DNA of 64,000 bases. Source: Yersinia hibernica. GTDB lineage: Bacteria > Pseudomonadota > Gammaproteobacteria > Enterobacterales > Enterobacteriaceae. Position numbers and translations under genes: made by a program. The notes below the pieces were generated by a model. It saw only the letters and a program-made list of their open reading frames with translations. It was not told the origin of the DNA and did not search any database. This document shows, piece after piece, positions 40,524 to 49,272 of this stretch. The DNA is taken from NCBI RefSeq assembly GCF_004124235.1, contig NZ_CP032487.1, forward strand, positions 558,001 to 622,000. Direction: 5' to 3'. Each line of letters begins with the position of its first letter. Position 1 is the stretch's first letter.

Positions 40524-42556
40524 TCATTCGTGGCGTAAAATTCAGGGCTACCACTAATGAAGGGGAATATGGGTTTAGTTTCAACTTTGCGCGGACTCTG
40601 ACCATCATCCGGGCCAAAAATTCAAGCGGGAAAAGCACATTATTCAACAGCTTGCTCTACGGTCTAGGCATGGAAGAACTTGTTGGGGGTAAAAATGAAA
40701 AGTCCCTTCCCTACGCCCTCAAGGAGTATATCGAATACAATGATCGTCGAATCCTAATTACAGCTTCGGAGATGATGCTTGAAATAGAGAGTCGCTCTGG
40801 AGAAATAGTTACGCTTCGACGTGCAATCAGGGATGCGGTGAGGGACCCTAGGCTCATTGAGGTATTTGCGGGAGCTCATTTAACTGAAAAAAAAGCATTT
40901 GGCGAAGCCAGGCCTACCTACGTGCACGATGGCGGTGGTGCTAAACGGCCCGAGGGTTTCCATCTTTTTCTTGAGCGTTTCTTGGATTTGAGTTTGCCGA
41001 GAGTGCCAACTACGAACGGTGGTGAGGCAAAGCTGTACCTACAGGTAGTATTTGCAGCTTTAGCCGTGGAGCAGAAGCGAGGATGGACAGACTATATCGC
41101 GAACATTCCGTTTTTTGGCATTCGTGATGCGCGAACCAGAGTGGTTGAGTTCTTGCTTGGTTTGGATGTATTCGAGACGAACGCTACACGCAATCGGCTT
41201 AACGTCGAATCGGTTAAGATTGATGCTGACTGGCGCAAGCTTTATTCGGAGTTGCTACAAGAAACGAGTCCGCTTGGAACTGCAATCTATGGCGTTTCCT
41301 CAATCCCTTCGGCTCTCTTCAAAGAGGATGAGGCAAGCATCAGAAAACTGGCTGGCAATTCATCTGTTCCATTGAACGAGTACATCAGCCAACTACGATC
41401 CGAGTACGCTACCTTGCAGAAACAGGCTGAGCAGTATCATAAGACCTCTGGGGGCGAGGCGATTCATAGCGTTACAGTTGCTATGGACGAACTGCAGGAA
41501 CTTGTTATGTTGCATGAGCGTGCTACAACCTTCTACGCGGAGCAGCGAAGATCCCTGAAGGATTACGAGAATCTGCTCGTCGAGGCTAACGAGGACCTGG
41601 AACGGAACAAGACAGCAGCGAAGCTCCGTGACTTGGGTGCGAAGTACGATGTGGCGACCGCTATTGGTAAGTGTCCTACATGCAATCAGCCGGTTGACGA
41701 CACACTTTTGGCCGGGGCAGTGACTGGTCCCCAAATGGACTTAGCGGCCAATATCACCTATTTGGAGAGCCAACGTCGTATGCTTATACGTCAGATTGCT
41801 GGCTTGAAGAGTGGTTTGCAGGCGACTGACCTTCGAGTAATTGAGTTGGCTGCTCGTATAGCTAGCAAGCGTGACCTACTCGTCGCAATGCGCGGTGATA
41901 TAACATCTGGAGCATCGGAGTCGAAGGCAATCGTGCGTCGGCAGGTTCAGATTGAAGTTGAGGTAGAAGCGCTTGAGAAGCTCCAGATCACATCTATGGA
42001 GCTGTTAGCAAAATTCAGGCTGATTGCAGAGCGCATGAGCGTCAATCAGGCGACAAGAAGAGGCATGCCAAAAGAAAACTATAGCGAGGCAGACATCGAG
42101 CGAATCCGCCGCTTCCAATTAAATTTCAGAGCAAATGCTGGATCGTTTGGCTACGAAAGTGCTCCGATTAGAGAGATCGAAATCAGTAAGGACACGCTCA
42201 TTCCATGCCTAGCCCAGATGGCATTAAGGGAGATACGGACTGACATTAAATCGGACTCTAGCGCCAGTGACTTTGTTCGCCTCATCTGGAGTTACTTGCT
42301 TGCCTTGTATCAGACCTCGACCATACCCTCATCCCTCGGAAATCATCCTGGCCTGTTGATGTTTGACGAGCCAGGACAACATTCAATGGCGGTTGGCAGT
42401 CAGCATGCTCTTCTCAAGCAACTAGCAAACGAAGCAAGCTTGCAGAGCATCGTCGCCGCCTCTTTCGATGAGTCGGAAGAAGTGTTCCGTCAAGCAACAC
42501 AAGGCGTCCAATACACTCTCATCGAATGGGATGGCAAACTTTTGCAGCCCCAGTAA
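40520..42556 (+). CDS. Rad50/SMC-like ABC ATPase of an ABC-three-component-like system
   Basis: This 678-residue ATPase has Walker A in TIIRAKNSSGKSTLFNSLLYGL (about residues 30-51) and a Walker B/D-loop in LLMFDEPGQHSM (about 612-623). Two helical stretches (about 270-340 and 400-520) flank a zinc-hook-like CPTCNQP at about 384-390, as in Rad50. The C-terminal FDESEEVFRQATQG and the end LIEWDGKLLQPQ complete the head domain. A Rad50-like ATPase with a middle protein and a nuclease-like effector is the ABC-3C plan reported from anti-mobile-element systems. The operon lies directly beside DISARM and the DUF262 pair. Confidence 0.8.
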   Translation: MIIRGVKFRATTNEGEYGFSFNFARTLTIIRAKNSSGKSTLFNSLLYGLGMEELVGGKNEKSLPYALKEYIEYNDRRILITASEMMLEIESRSGEIVTLRRAIRDAVRDPRLIEVFAGAHLTEKKAFGEARPTYVHDGGGAKRPEGFHLFLERFLDLSLPRVPTTNGGEAKLYLQVVFAALAVEQKRGWTDYIANIPFFGIRDARTRVVEFLLGLDVFETNATRNRLNVESVKIDADWRKLYSELLQETSPLGTAIYGVSSIPSALFKEDEASIRKLAGNSSVPLNEYISQLRSEYATLQKQAEQYHKTSGGEAIHSVTVAMDELQELVMLHERATTFYAEQRRSLKDYENLLVEANEDLERNKTAAKLRDLGAKYDVATAIGKCPTCNQPVDDTLLAGAVTGPQMDLAANITYLESQRRMLIRQIAGLKSGLQATDLRVIELAARIASKRDLLVAMRGDITSGASESKAIVRRQVQIEVEVEALEKLQITSMELLAKFRLIAERMSVNQATRRGMPKENYSEADIERIRRFQLNFRANAGSFGYESAPIREIEISKDTLIPCLAQMALREIRTDIKSDSSASDFVRLIWSYLLALYQTSTIPSSLGNHPGLLMFDEPGQHSMAVGSQHALLKQLANEASLQSIVAASFDESEEVFRQATQGVQYTLIEWDGKLLQPQ

Positions 42557-42612
42557 ATGTGATTATCCTTTTTTCATCAGTGCCCATCATTCAGCCTTAA
42601 CACCACATAGAA

Positions 42613-42639
42613 AACCCAATCTTTTGATTAGATTGGGTT
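42613..42639 (+). terminator. Terminator of the ABC-3C-like operon
   Basis: Nine-base arms aacccaatc and gattgggtt around a loop are followed by a weak T-rich stretch (attcttat), 57 bases after the ATPase stop. Confidence 0.6.
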
Positions 42640-42711
42640 ATTCTTATCATTTTTTCAGTATGCCGTTTGCTGTTGATTAGAGTGTTACCTAACTGAATCA
42701 TATTGGGTGGG

Positions 42712-42849
42712 TTAAATGTATTTTTCGTTGCTGACTCTGTTCCACTCGATCACTCGCTTACGCCAATGAATGTCGATTGCTTGGGTGAAATCGGGTCGAA
42801 CCAGCTTAGCGCGAGCTTCGCACCACTCTGCTGATTCTCGGCGGACCAC
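42712..42849 (-). pseudogene. Short frame following alpA, probably a gene remnant
   Basis: A 45-codon frame from a GTG reads VRRESAEWCEARAKLVRPDF and continues through TQAIDIHWRKRVIEWNRVSN to a TAA. The tryptophan- and arginine-rich composition looks like real protein, but there is no good ribosome site and a stop lies just upstream, so a truncated gene that once followed alpA is more likely than an intact one. Not identified. Confidence 0.35.
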
Positions 42850-42865
42850 TATAGCCTAAGTCGGG

Positions 42866-43078
42866 CTAGGCTGAATTTCGGGATTCGTCAATACGGTAAT
42901 ACAACCATTCTTCCAATTCGCTTTTTAACCAACGGGAAGATCTTCCCAGCTTAATAGGTTTAGGGAATGCCCCATCCTGTATCAGCTTATAAAACCATTT
43001 ATCGCTCAGGCCAGTAAGCTGGGTAATGAATTTCATATCAATGAATTGATCTTCAAGTAGTGCAGGTTTTGTATACAT
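42866..43078 (-). CDS. AlpA-family transcriptional regulator
   Basis: This 70-residue MerR-like winged-helix DNA-binding protein has FITQLTGLSDKWFYKLIQDG (about residues 17-36) followed by AFPKPIKLGRSSRWLKSELEEWL, the AlpA signature. In CP4-57 the relative activates the integrase and so excision of the element. It lies near the other CP4-57/P4-like genes of this cassette, read leftward. A decayed copy of the same gene lies at 52.3-52.4 kb in the second island remnant. Confidence 0.88.
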   Translation of the reverse strand: MYTKPALLEDQFIDMKFITQLTGLSDKWFYKLIQDGAFPKPIKLGRSSRWLKSELEEWLYYRIDESRNSA

Positions 43079-43199
43079 GATGATGTGTTCCGGTTAAGGA
43101 TGAATAACCGGAGCCGTTAGTAAACTAATGGTTACTGCCAGCCCCTCCACATCAATGGCTTCTGTTGTAAAAAAACTTCGGCTCAATGTTTACCTGTTG

Positions 43200-43778
43200 C
43201 TATTCCTTCCTGGGCCTGCCTCTACGGCTGCGTGGTGGTATAGCATTCATACCTGCAATAACACCCCGGGACTTCTGTTCAGACTTGGCCAAGTAACTGA
43301 TTACGTAACGTAGTTCATCTACTGCTTGCCTATTGCGGTGATCCACTATCGTTCCGGAATTCGCAACGAAATGTTTTTTCCGTACACACAGATGAAAGAG
43401 ACCTTCATCGTCAGTCAATCTGCGCCATTCTTCCCCTATCGCACGCGAAGTTGGATAACATTTCCGATGCTTCTGCCCATCAAGATAAATCATGGCATGC
43501 ACATGCAATCCCTTACGCTGCCTGTATTCAATTACCCAGTAGTACCCAATAACCATCTTTCGGCCAATTACCACGTCCATCAGGTGCTGTATCTCGCCCT
43601 CCATCTCATCCATGAGATTACGCTGCGAGCGTTCACTTCCTTGTTTCCAGCCAAAATCCATACGAAAAGCCAGTAAGCGGGAATAACGCTCAAACATTTC
43701 ATCCAGGTGGTGGTTTATATCTTCGAGAAGAAAACGATGCATAGGGTAATTAGGGTTGGCATTGTAGGGTTCTTTCAT
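43200..43778 (-). CDS. Inovirus Gp2-family (YagK/YfjJ-like) protein
   Basis: This 192-residue protein is of the family found in P4-like islands and called inovirus-type Gp2 or YagK/YfjJ. The central GYYWVIEYRQRKGLHVHAMIY (about residues 79-99) holds an HVH pair like the HUH motif of replication initiators, and AVDELRYVISYLAKSEQK (about 155-172) supplies tyrosines in the right region. The C-terminus is basic (RSRRGRPRKE). HUH nickase activity is possible but not proven by these motifs alone. It is leftward, 121 bases upstream of alpA. Confidence 0.75.
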   Translation of the reverse strand: MKEPYNANPNYPMHRFLLEDINHHLDEMFERYSRLLAFRMDFGWKQGSERSQRNLMDEMEGEIQHLMDVVIGRKMVIGYYWVIEYRQRKGLHVHAMIYLDGQKHRKCYPTSRAIGEEWRRLTDDEGLFHLCVRKKHFVANSGTIVDHRNRQAVDELRYVISYLAKSEQKSRGVIAGMNAIPPRSRRGRPRKE

Positions 43779-44065
43779 GATCTATCCTCAAACTAAATGG
43801 GGTTCAATAGATAGATGTGTGATGTATTTTTTATACAGGGATGAGTATCGATTACAGGAGGGGGATGGTTAACTCCGGGTGATAATACTAATTAACCTTA
43901 ATTCAGTAAGAACAGATGGTTTCAGGGATTCTATCGCAGGTTCGCAGGGTGGTCTTACACGGGAAGAAATGTGTGCGCGAAATCTGAAGTATTGCAGTGC
44001 GATCTGGCGCTTTACTGGCCTCCGTGATAGGTTGTTATGCATAATCAACAAAATGCATAACAATT

Positions 44066-44827
44066 ATGATAAAGAGAATAACATTTAACATCGATGATAA
44101 TTTAACGATTGATTCAATCGACAGGTATGCCGAATCCAATGGCACGTCACGTTCGAAAGTAATATGTGAGTTATTACGATCCACTGCACCTATTCTTGAT
44201 TTTGTGACATATCAAAATAGAATTACTCAGGAGGTTGAAAGCAGGCTTTTTAGCATGTTTTATCATGAGGTCCGTCACTTCGAAACGCAGCAGCATAAAG
44301 ATGATTCCACGCTGAAGTATCTTCATTTGCTGTCTGAGAAACTTGTTTTTCGTATTCGATCTGAACCAATAATGTCCTTTTCTCTTCCAATGTTTGATGA
44401 ATGGGATTCTTACAAAAAAGAATTTAAGGCAAAGATAGAAGAAAATATTGAAGTTCATATGCCAGAAGATGACGGTATATCTAAATATATTTACTTATGC
44501 ATAAAAAAGCATCCTGTTGAAAAGTTCGAATTCGATTTAATCCAGATAACAATTCCATTTTTCATTGTTGACAAGTATTTGTTTGATATCCAATCAATCT
44601 GCTTTGTTCGCGCTATTGATTTTTGCAATATTGGAATTAATGAATACATGCAGAGAAATAAGAGGTATCTGCATACAGCGTATCTTTCATGGGTTCCTGT
44701 TGCGGCCTTTCGGGATGGGTTTATTTTTGTTGCAGCTTTGCACATCGATAAAGCGTTGCCTAATCAACTGTATCCTCCTAAAGCCACCATTAACCTTCCT
44801 TACGAGTACTGGAAGTATTTAGGATGA
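44066..44827 (+). CDS. Ribbon-helix-helix-start protein of unknown function
   Basis: I do not recognise the full 253-residue protein. The first 45 residues (IKRITFNIDDNLTIDSIDRY; SNGTSRSKVICELLRST) look like a ribbon-helix-helix DNA-binding domain. The remaining 200 residues form no known domain and are rich in aromatic residues and strands (HKDDSTLKYLHLLSEKLVFR; YLFDIQSICFVRAIDF). It is AT-rich compared with its neighbours, in the slot between the Gp2-like and GTPase genes where P4-like islands often carry variable cargo. No ribosome site better than the ataaagagaat region is seen. A regulator fused to a sensor domain is a guess. Confidence 0.65.
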   Translation: MIKRITFNIDDNLTIDSIDRYAESNGTSRSKVICELLRSTAPILDFVTYQNRITQEVESRLFSMFYHEVRHFETQQHKDDSTLKYLHLLSEKLVFRIRSEPIMSFSLPMFDEWDSYKKEFKAKIEENIEVHMPEDDGISKYIYLCIKKHPVEKFEFDLIQITIPFFIVDKYLFDIQSICFVRAIDFCNIGINEYMQRNKRYLHTAYLSWVPVAAFRDGFIFVAALHIDKALPNQLYPPKATINLPYEYWKYLG

Positions 44828-44892
44828 TTCAATAGAAAATCATCATTCAAACCATATTCAGATATATATTATTTTCATGAACATACCAGCAT

Positions 44893-44930
44893 AACGGCAG
44901 AACTTCACGGTCCTGCCGTTTTTAGTTTTA
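44893..44930 (+). terminator. Hairpin terminator before the GTPase gene
   Basis: The arms aacggcag and ctgccgtt are followed by a T-rich run (tttagtttta). It lies 65 bases after the ribbon-helix-helix gene. Confidence 0.6.
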
Positions 44931-44948
44931 TTTATTGCAGGAGTAATC

Positions 44949-45812
44949 ATGAATAACCCACGAGGTTTAGAGTCACTAAACCATACTCTTTCCGACCTAC
45001 CGCAATGGGTGTCTGAGCGTATATTGCAGCAGATAAATCAGTTAACCCGCTACGAGCCAGTGATCGGCATTATGGGTAAAACCGGGGTGGGGAAGAGTAG
45101 TCTGTGCAATGCCCTGTTTGCTGGAGATATATCACCGGTCAGCGATGTGGCTGCCTGCACCCGTGAACCTTTGCGATTTCGCCTGCAGGTTGGCGAGCGC
45201 TATATGACCGTCGTGGATTTACCCGGTGTAGGCGAAAGTGGCGTTCGCGATACCGAGTATGCTGCGCTGTACCGAGAACAGCTTTCTCGCCTCGACCTGG
45301 TGCTGTGGCTGATTAAGGCCGATGACCGGGCGCTGGCAGTGGATGAACACTTTTATCATCAGGTGATTGGTGAGGTATACCGGCATAAAGTGCTGTTTGT
45401 TATCAGCCAGTCGGACAAGGCCGAACCCACCAGCGGTGGGGGACCATTGTCTACGGCGCAGAAGCAGAATATCAGCCGCAAAATCTTTCTGCTGCATGAG
45501 CTGTTCCAGCCTGTGCATCCAGTATGTGCGGTGTCTGTCCGTCTGCAGTGGGGACTGCGGGTGATGGCCGAGCGGATGATTAAGTGTCTGCCACGCGAAG
45601 CTACCAGCCCGGTGGTGTCGCAACTACAGTCTTCCTTTCGCACGACGGTAGTCCGGGAGCAGGCTCGTAGCGATTTTGGTGAAACCATCGGTGCTGTACT
45701 CGATAGCATCAGTGCCTTTCCCCTGATACCCGCCCCGGTGCGGGCCGTCATTCAGGCCATGCGCACCACCGTGGTGTCAGTGGCCCGTGCCGTCTGGGAT
45801 TTCTTCTTCTGA
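44949..45812 (+). CDS. yfjP: YfjP/YeeP-type Era-like GTPase
   Basis: This 287-residue GTPase is typical of CP4 cryptic-prophage cassettes. G1 IGIMGKTGVGKSSLCNALFA (about residues 39-58), G3 VVDLPGVGESG (about 88-98) and G4 ISQSDKAEP (about 150-158, SxSD instead of NKxD) are visible. A C-terminal amphipathic helix region (VRAVIQAMRTTVVSVARAVW) may touch membranes. The cellular role is unknown. It leads the series of rightward genes up to the toxin-antitoxin pair. Confidence 0.88.
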   Translation: MNNPRGLESLNHTLSDLPQWVSERILQQINQLTRYEPVIGIMGKTGVGKSSLCNALFAGDISPVSDVAACTREPLRFRLQVGERYMTVVDLPGVGESGVRDTEYAALYREQLSRLDLVLWLIKADDRALAVDEHFYHQVIGEVYRHKVLFVISQSDKAEPTSGGGPLSTAQKQNISRKIFLLHELFQPVHPVCAVSVRLQWGLRVMAERMIKCLPREATSPVVSQLQSSFRTTVVREQARSDFGETIGAVLDSISAFPLIPAPVRAVIQAMRTTVVSVARAVWDFFF

Positions 45813-45840
45813 GTATTTAACCCATCCCTGTTATTTCCCT

Positions 45841-45873
45841 ATCCCTGTCGCCGATGCGACGGGGATTTCTTTA
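45841..45873 (+). terminator. Hairpin between the GTPase and DUF932 genes
   Basis: The arms atccctgtcgc and gcgacggggat with a T-rich tail (ttctttattt) form a strong terminator-like hairpin in the 90-base spacer. Confidence 0.6.
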
Positions 45874-45902
45874 TTTGTTTTCCCGTTATGAGGAGTCTGC
45901 TT

Positions 45903-46728
45903 ATGACCCGTCTGGCTTCGCGCTTTAGCGCCGCAAATCTTATCCGTCGTGACCGTCCGTTAACCCGTGAGGAGCTGTTTCGCGTGGTGCCCAGCGTATT
46001 CAGCGAGGACAAACACGAGTCCCGTAGTGAACGCTACACATACATACCCACCCACCATCTCCCTGCTCGACAGCCTGCAGCGGGAAGGCTTCCAGCCGTT
46101 CTTTGCCTGTCAAACCCGTGTGCGTGACCCGGCGCGTCGTGAGCACACAAAGCACATGTTGCGTCTGCGTCGGGAGGGACAGATCACCGGTAAACAGGTC
46201 CCGGAAATCATTCTGCTTAACTCCCATGATGGCACCAGCTCTTACCAGATGTTGCCTGGCCTGTTCAGGGCTGTGTGCCAAAACGGTCTTGTCTGCGGTG
46301 AGTCGTTTGGGGAGGTGCGGGTGCCGCACAAGGGGGACGTGGTAAGTCAGGTAATAGAAGGGGCGTATGAGGTACTGGGGATTTTTGACCGGGTGGAGGA
46401 GAAACGGGATGCCATGCAGTCGTTGCTGTTGCCATCACCGGCGCAGCAGGCACTGGCAAAGGCTGCCCTTACATATCGCTTTGGTGAGGACCACCAGCCG
46501 GTGACTGAGTCGCAAATACTCTCCCCGCGCCGCTGTCAGGATGAGAGTAACGACCTGTGGACCACATACCAGCGTATTCAGGAGAACCTGATTAAGGGCG
46601 GGCTCAGTGGTCGTAATGCCAAAGGGGGACGGTCACATACCCGTGCTGTGCGTGGCATTGACGGGGACGTGAAGCTCAACCGTGCACTGTGGGTGATGGC
46701 GGAAGCGATGCTCACGCAACTGCAGTAA
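45903..46728 (+). pseudogene. yafZ: YafZ/YfjQ-type DUF932 protein, frameshifted
   Basis: The start MTRLASRFSAANLIRRDRPL runs in frame to RSERYTYIPT, then an extra four bases (tandem CCAC at about 46047-46054) shift the frame. The other frame continues exactly as the family does (PTISLLDSLQREGFQPFFAC onward) to the stop. Deleting the four bases restores 273 residues, the length of E. coli YafZ. The short product of the first frame would be about 75 residues. A duplication of a tetramer within a TACCCACC tract is a usual slippage error; assembly error is also possible. Confidence 0.8.
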
Positions 46729-46944
46729 CCGCTTTATGTTGCCGCATTGTTAATGTCGGACACCACCTGTCCGCATTGCACCGTGCTGGCGGTCCTCACT
46801 CACCGAGGGATGGCCTGTAACCCCCGCCGTCTCTGGCTTTTGCAGAAATGAAAAATAGTTTCTGCGGTGTCCATACCCTGTCCGCCCCCTTATTTAAAGT
46901 AATCACATCATTTTCAGTCAGTTAACTTTCACGGAGAACGTCTC

Positions 46945-47646
46945 ATGACACAGGCAGAACGCCGCCATGACCGGCTGGCTGTCAGACTGTCACTGATAAT
47001 CAGCCGTCTGGTGGCGGGGGAAACGCTGAGTGTGCGTAAGCTGGCCGCTGAGTTTGGTGTGTCGGTGCGCACGCTGCGGCGTGATTTTCATGAGCGGCTG
47101 ATGTATCTGGACCTGGAGTATCAGTCCGGATACTGCCGCTTACGCACTGCTGGCAGTGAGATGCAGATGGTGCCCGACGTGCTTATCTTTGCCCACCGCA
47201 GCGGGCTGGCCGGGCTTTTTCCCGGCCTTGACCGCCGTCTGGTGAATGCACTGCTGATGTGCGATGAGTCTCCCTGCGTGATAGCACCAGCCAGTCCGGT
47301 TCCTTCGCCTTCAGGAGCATTGTCTTTCTGGAGACTGATTCAGGCCATTACCGGGCGCAGGCGGGTGACGCTGATTGCGGAGGGGCGACGCTGTGAGCGC
47401 CTGGCTCCCTGCCGGTTACTCATCCACCAGCAGACCTGGTATCTGGTGGCTGAACACGAAGGGCATATCGCCGTATTCACACTTGATGAAATCCATCTGA
47501 TTCAGCCTTTGCAGGAGACTTTTCGCCGCAATGACTGTTTGTGCCGTCTGACTGAAGACCCGGTCTTCATTCAGGCCTTACCCCATTTTCGCTTTATCCA
47601 GCAGTCACTGCTTACGTTTGTTCCGGCTGACAGCCCACCGGAATAG
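46945..47646 (+). CDS. HTH/WYL-domain transcriptional regulator
   Basis: This 233-residue cytosolic regulator has an N-terminal winged helix ([39 protein letters not shown], about residues 16-54) and a C-terminal WYL domain (about 130-205). The latter is marked by [21 protein letters not shown] and [20 protein letters not shown], and closes with the WCX-like DEIHLIQP. It resembles YfjR of the CP4-57 cassette. WYL regulators in mobile islands often control defence genes. It sits between the DUF932 gene and the small envelope proteins, rightward. Ligand and targets are unknown. Confidence 0.85.
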   Translation: MTQAERRHDRLAVRLSLIISRLVAGETLSVRKLAAEFGVSVRTLRRDFHERLMYLDLEYQSGYCRLRTAGSEMQMVPDVLIFAHRSGLAGLFPGLDRRLVNALLMCDESPCVIAPASPVPSPSGALSFWRLIQAITGRRRVTLIAEGRRCERLAPCRLLIHQQTWYLVAEHEGHIAVFTLDEIHLIQPLQETFRRNDCLCRLTEDPVFIQALPHFRFIQQSLLTFVPADSPPE

Positions 47647-47686
47647 CGCAGGCGTTGTTATCAACCCGGCAACAGGGAGGAACCCG

Positions 47687-47923
47687 ATGCCCGTTATTGC
47701 CATTATCGCCATTGTTGTCATCGTCATCATTCTGAACAAAACCGGGGTGTCCGACAGCCTCACGGCCCTGACACTTGCAACCGTTGCCGCACTACTGACG
47801 GGAGGTGGCGCAGCCGGTGCTGCCAGTGTCGCGCTGACGCCGTTCGTCGGCGTGCCGGTCGGCATTTTCGTAGGCATTTATGTCTTTGCCAAAGTGGTAC
47901 GTCTGATTTCAGGGAAAAAATAA
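47687..47923 (+). CDS. Small hydrophobic membrane protein
   Basis: This 78-residue protein starts at 47687 with a strong GGGAGG site. Three hydrophobic stretches are seen: MPVIAIIAIVVIVIILNKTG (residues 1-20), ALTLATVAALLTGGGAAGAA (27-46) and VGVPVGIFVGIYVFAKVVRL (54-73). It is thus an inner-membrane peptide. The longer frame from 47618 overlaps the regulator gene and lacks a site. Its stop shares a base with the following lipoprotein start (TAATG), so the two are coupled. Function unknown. Confidence 0.7.
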   Translation: MPVIAIIAIVVIVIILNKTGVSDSLTALTLATVAALLTGGGAAGAASVALTPFVGVPVGIFVGIYVFAKVVRLISGKK

Positions 47924-48366
47924 TGAAATGTAAAACACTACCTCTGCTGGCGATGGTTGCCACCACTCTGTTTCTGAGCGCCTGCGATGACAGGAGTGAT
48001 GACCTGAAAGCTATCAGTAAATTTAAGGACCTCACGCCTCCGCGCTTCAGCGATGTGGTCAGTCGGCAGGATGATGTCAGCGAAGAATGGTCACAGGTTG
48101 GCTTTTCATCAGGTCTCACCCTGCAGGTCTTACGTACCCGTGAGTCGCCCGATGGCTGCGAGGGCGGTAGTTACTACTACCTCGTGGATATGCAGGAAAA
48201 AACCGTCCAGCCGCTGATGAATGCGCTTTGTATTGCCGACAATATCAAACTGGAATACCACGAGGTTACGGACCCGTATACCAAAGAAAGATACTTTGAG
48301 TACGCCCATGACGGCAAACTGATGGGTCGACTGCTGATACCCTCGAACCCTGACAATCAGGAATAA
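47923..48366 (+). CDS. Lipoprotein of CP4-type islands (YfjS/YafY-like)
   Basis: This 147-residue lipoprotein has a signal peptide with lipobox LFLSAC at about residues 16-21 (LSAC, lipidated Cys 21), followed by Asp-Asp, which favours inner-membrane retention. The mature part has the pattern GLTLQVLRTRESPDGCEGGS and YLVDMQEKTVQPLMNALC, as in the cassette family. E. coli YafY of this group can induce the Cpx envelope stress response when made in excess; that is family knowledge. It is coupled to the membrane protein before it. Confidence 0.75.
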   Translation: MKCKTLPLLAMVATTLFLSACDDRSDDLKAISKFKDLTPPRFSDVVSRQDDVSEEWSQVGFSSGLTLQVLRTRESPDGCEGGSYYYLVDMQEKTVQPLMNALCIADNIKLEYHEVTDPYTKERYFEYAHDGKLMGRLLIPSNPDNQE

Positions 48367-48389
48367 AAACAATGATAAAGGAGAGAGAA

Positions 48390-48857
48390 ATGACAATACG
48401 TTCACTAAGCCGATTTATGCTGGCGGGTGTACTGCTCGCGAGCTTTAATGCCTCTGCGATCCCGGGGCTCTGGCAGCAGGGTTACGGTCAGGGCAATACG
48501 GAATACAGCGTCACGGATGCTAACGGGCAGACCTTTACCATCAACTGCACAGGAAACCCGGACCAGAATGGTTTCTATCAGCATTCAGTCTTTCTTACCC
48601 TTGCTGGGGACAAAACGGTCAGCTCACATGATGACAATACTGACATCACCGTGGTGATGGACCATAAGCAATATGCCGTTCCCTCAACACTTGGATGGCG
48701 TAACGGCGATAACGCCTGGTTTGACTTCATCATGGATATCCGTAAGACCGGGCAGTTTGACGTTTACGTCAATGACCGTAAAGCGGGGGCTTTCACTGTG
48801 GACCTGAAGAACGCAGAGAAAGTTCTACCCATTCCCGGAGACTGCAGTAACGACTGA
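48390..48857 (+). CDS. yfjT: YfjT-like secreted protein
   Basis: This 155-residue protein starts at 48390 behind the site ggagagag. A signal peptide ([20 protein letters not shown], cut after NASA near residue 24) precedes [20 protein letters not shown]. The mature chain is a small beta-rich domain with [20 protein letters not shown] (about 94-113) and two cysteines (in FTINCTGN and PGDCSND) that could pair. It closely resembles E. coli CP4-57 YfjT. No function is known; location is periplasmic by the signal. Confidence 0.8.
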   Translation: MTIRSLSRFMLAGVLLASFNASAIPGLWQQGYGQGNTEYSVTDANGQTFTINCTGNPDQNGFYQHSVFLTLAGDKTVSSHDDNTDITVVMDHKQYAVPSTLGWRNGDNAWFDFIMDIRKTGQFDVYVNDRKAGAFTVDLKNAEKVLPIPGDCSND

Positions 48858-48881
48858 CAGCCGCATCTTCCCCCGCAAACT

Positions 48882-48915
48882 AACCCCGACAGCCACCAGG
48901 CTGCCGGGGTTTTCC
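48882..48915 (+). terminator. Terminator between yfjT and ykfF
   Basis: The arms aaccccgacagcc and ggctgccggggtt form a strong stem with a T-run (tttcctttat) after the second arm. Confidence 0.65.
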
Positions 48916-48933
48916 TTTATCAGGAGCCTGCAA

Positions 48934-49173
48934 ATGTCCCCATCAGTGTTGCCGCCACCGGGACCGTTCACCCGGATACAAGCGGAAGTTGTCATGTTAA
49001 CGTATCGCAATATCACCATTGAAGACGACCAGGGTAGTCACTTCCGACTAGTGGTTCGTGACCCCGAAGGCCTGATGGTCTGGCGGGCATGGAACTTTGA
49101 ACCTGACGGCGGAGCTGGGCTTAACCTTTATATCCGGCAGTACAGCATTATAAAGCAGCCCTCAGCACTCTAA
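48934..49173 (+). CDS. ykfF: YkfF (DUF905) family protein
   Basis: This 79-residue protein starts [20 protein letters not shown] after a caggag site and has the DUF905 core [20 protein letters not shown] followed by [20 protein letters not shown] (about residues 31-70), nearly the full family length. DUF905 proteins occur only in CP4-like cassettes and plasmids. No activity is known. It lies between yfjT and the antirestriction gene in the usual order. Confidence 0.85.
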   Translation: MSPSVLPPPGPFTRIQAEVVMLTYRNITIEDDQGSHFRLVVRDPEGLMVWRAWNFEPDGGAGLNLYIRQYSIIKQPSAL

Positions 49174-49230
49174 TTGAACGCGCACTTAACGCGGCATCAC
49201 GCTTCACACCACATCATTTATTCCCCATCA

Positions 49231-49256
49231 CGCCAGCCTGAGTTGCTGGCGATTTT
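49231..49256 (+). terminator. Hairpin between ykfF and the antirestriction gene
   Basis: The arms cgccag and ctggcg with an eight-base loop are followed by ATTTTATT, a weak terminator-like hairpin just before the ribosome site of the next gene. Confidence 0.45.
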
Positions 49257-49272
49257 ATTCCCGGAGAACACC

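Noticed and set aside
42613..42639. Considered as a possible CRISPR-like repeat or riboswitch
   Set aside because: It is a single simple hairpin after an operon, best read as a terminator. No repeat-spacer array was seen anywhere in the window.
43879..44088. 69-residue rightward frame upstream of the ribbon-helix-helix gene
   Set aside because: It has no clear ribosome site, overlaps the next gene's start and shows no family features; the antisense frame is equally open.
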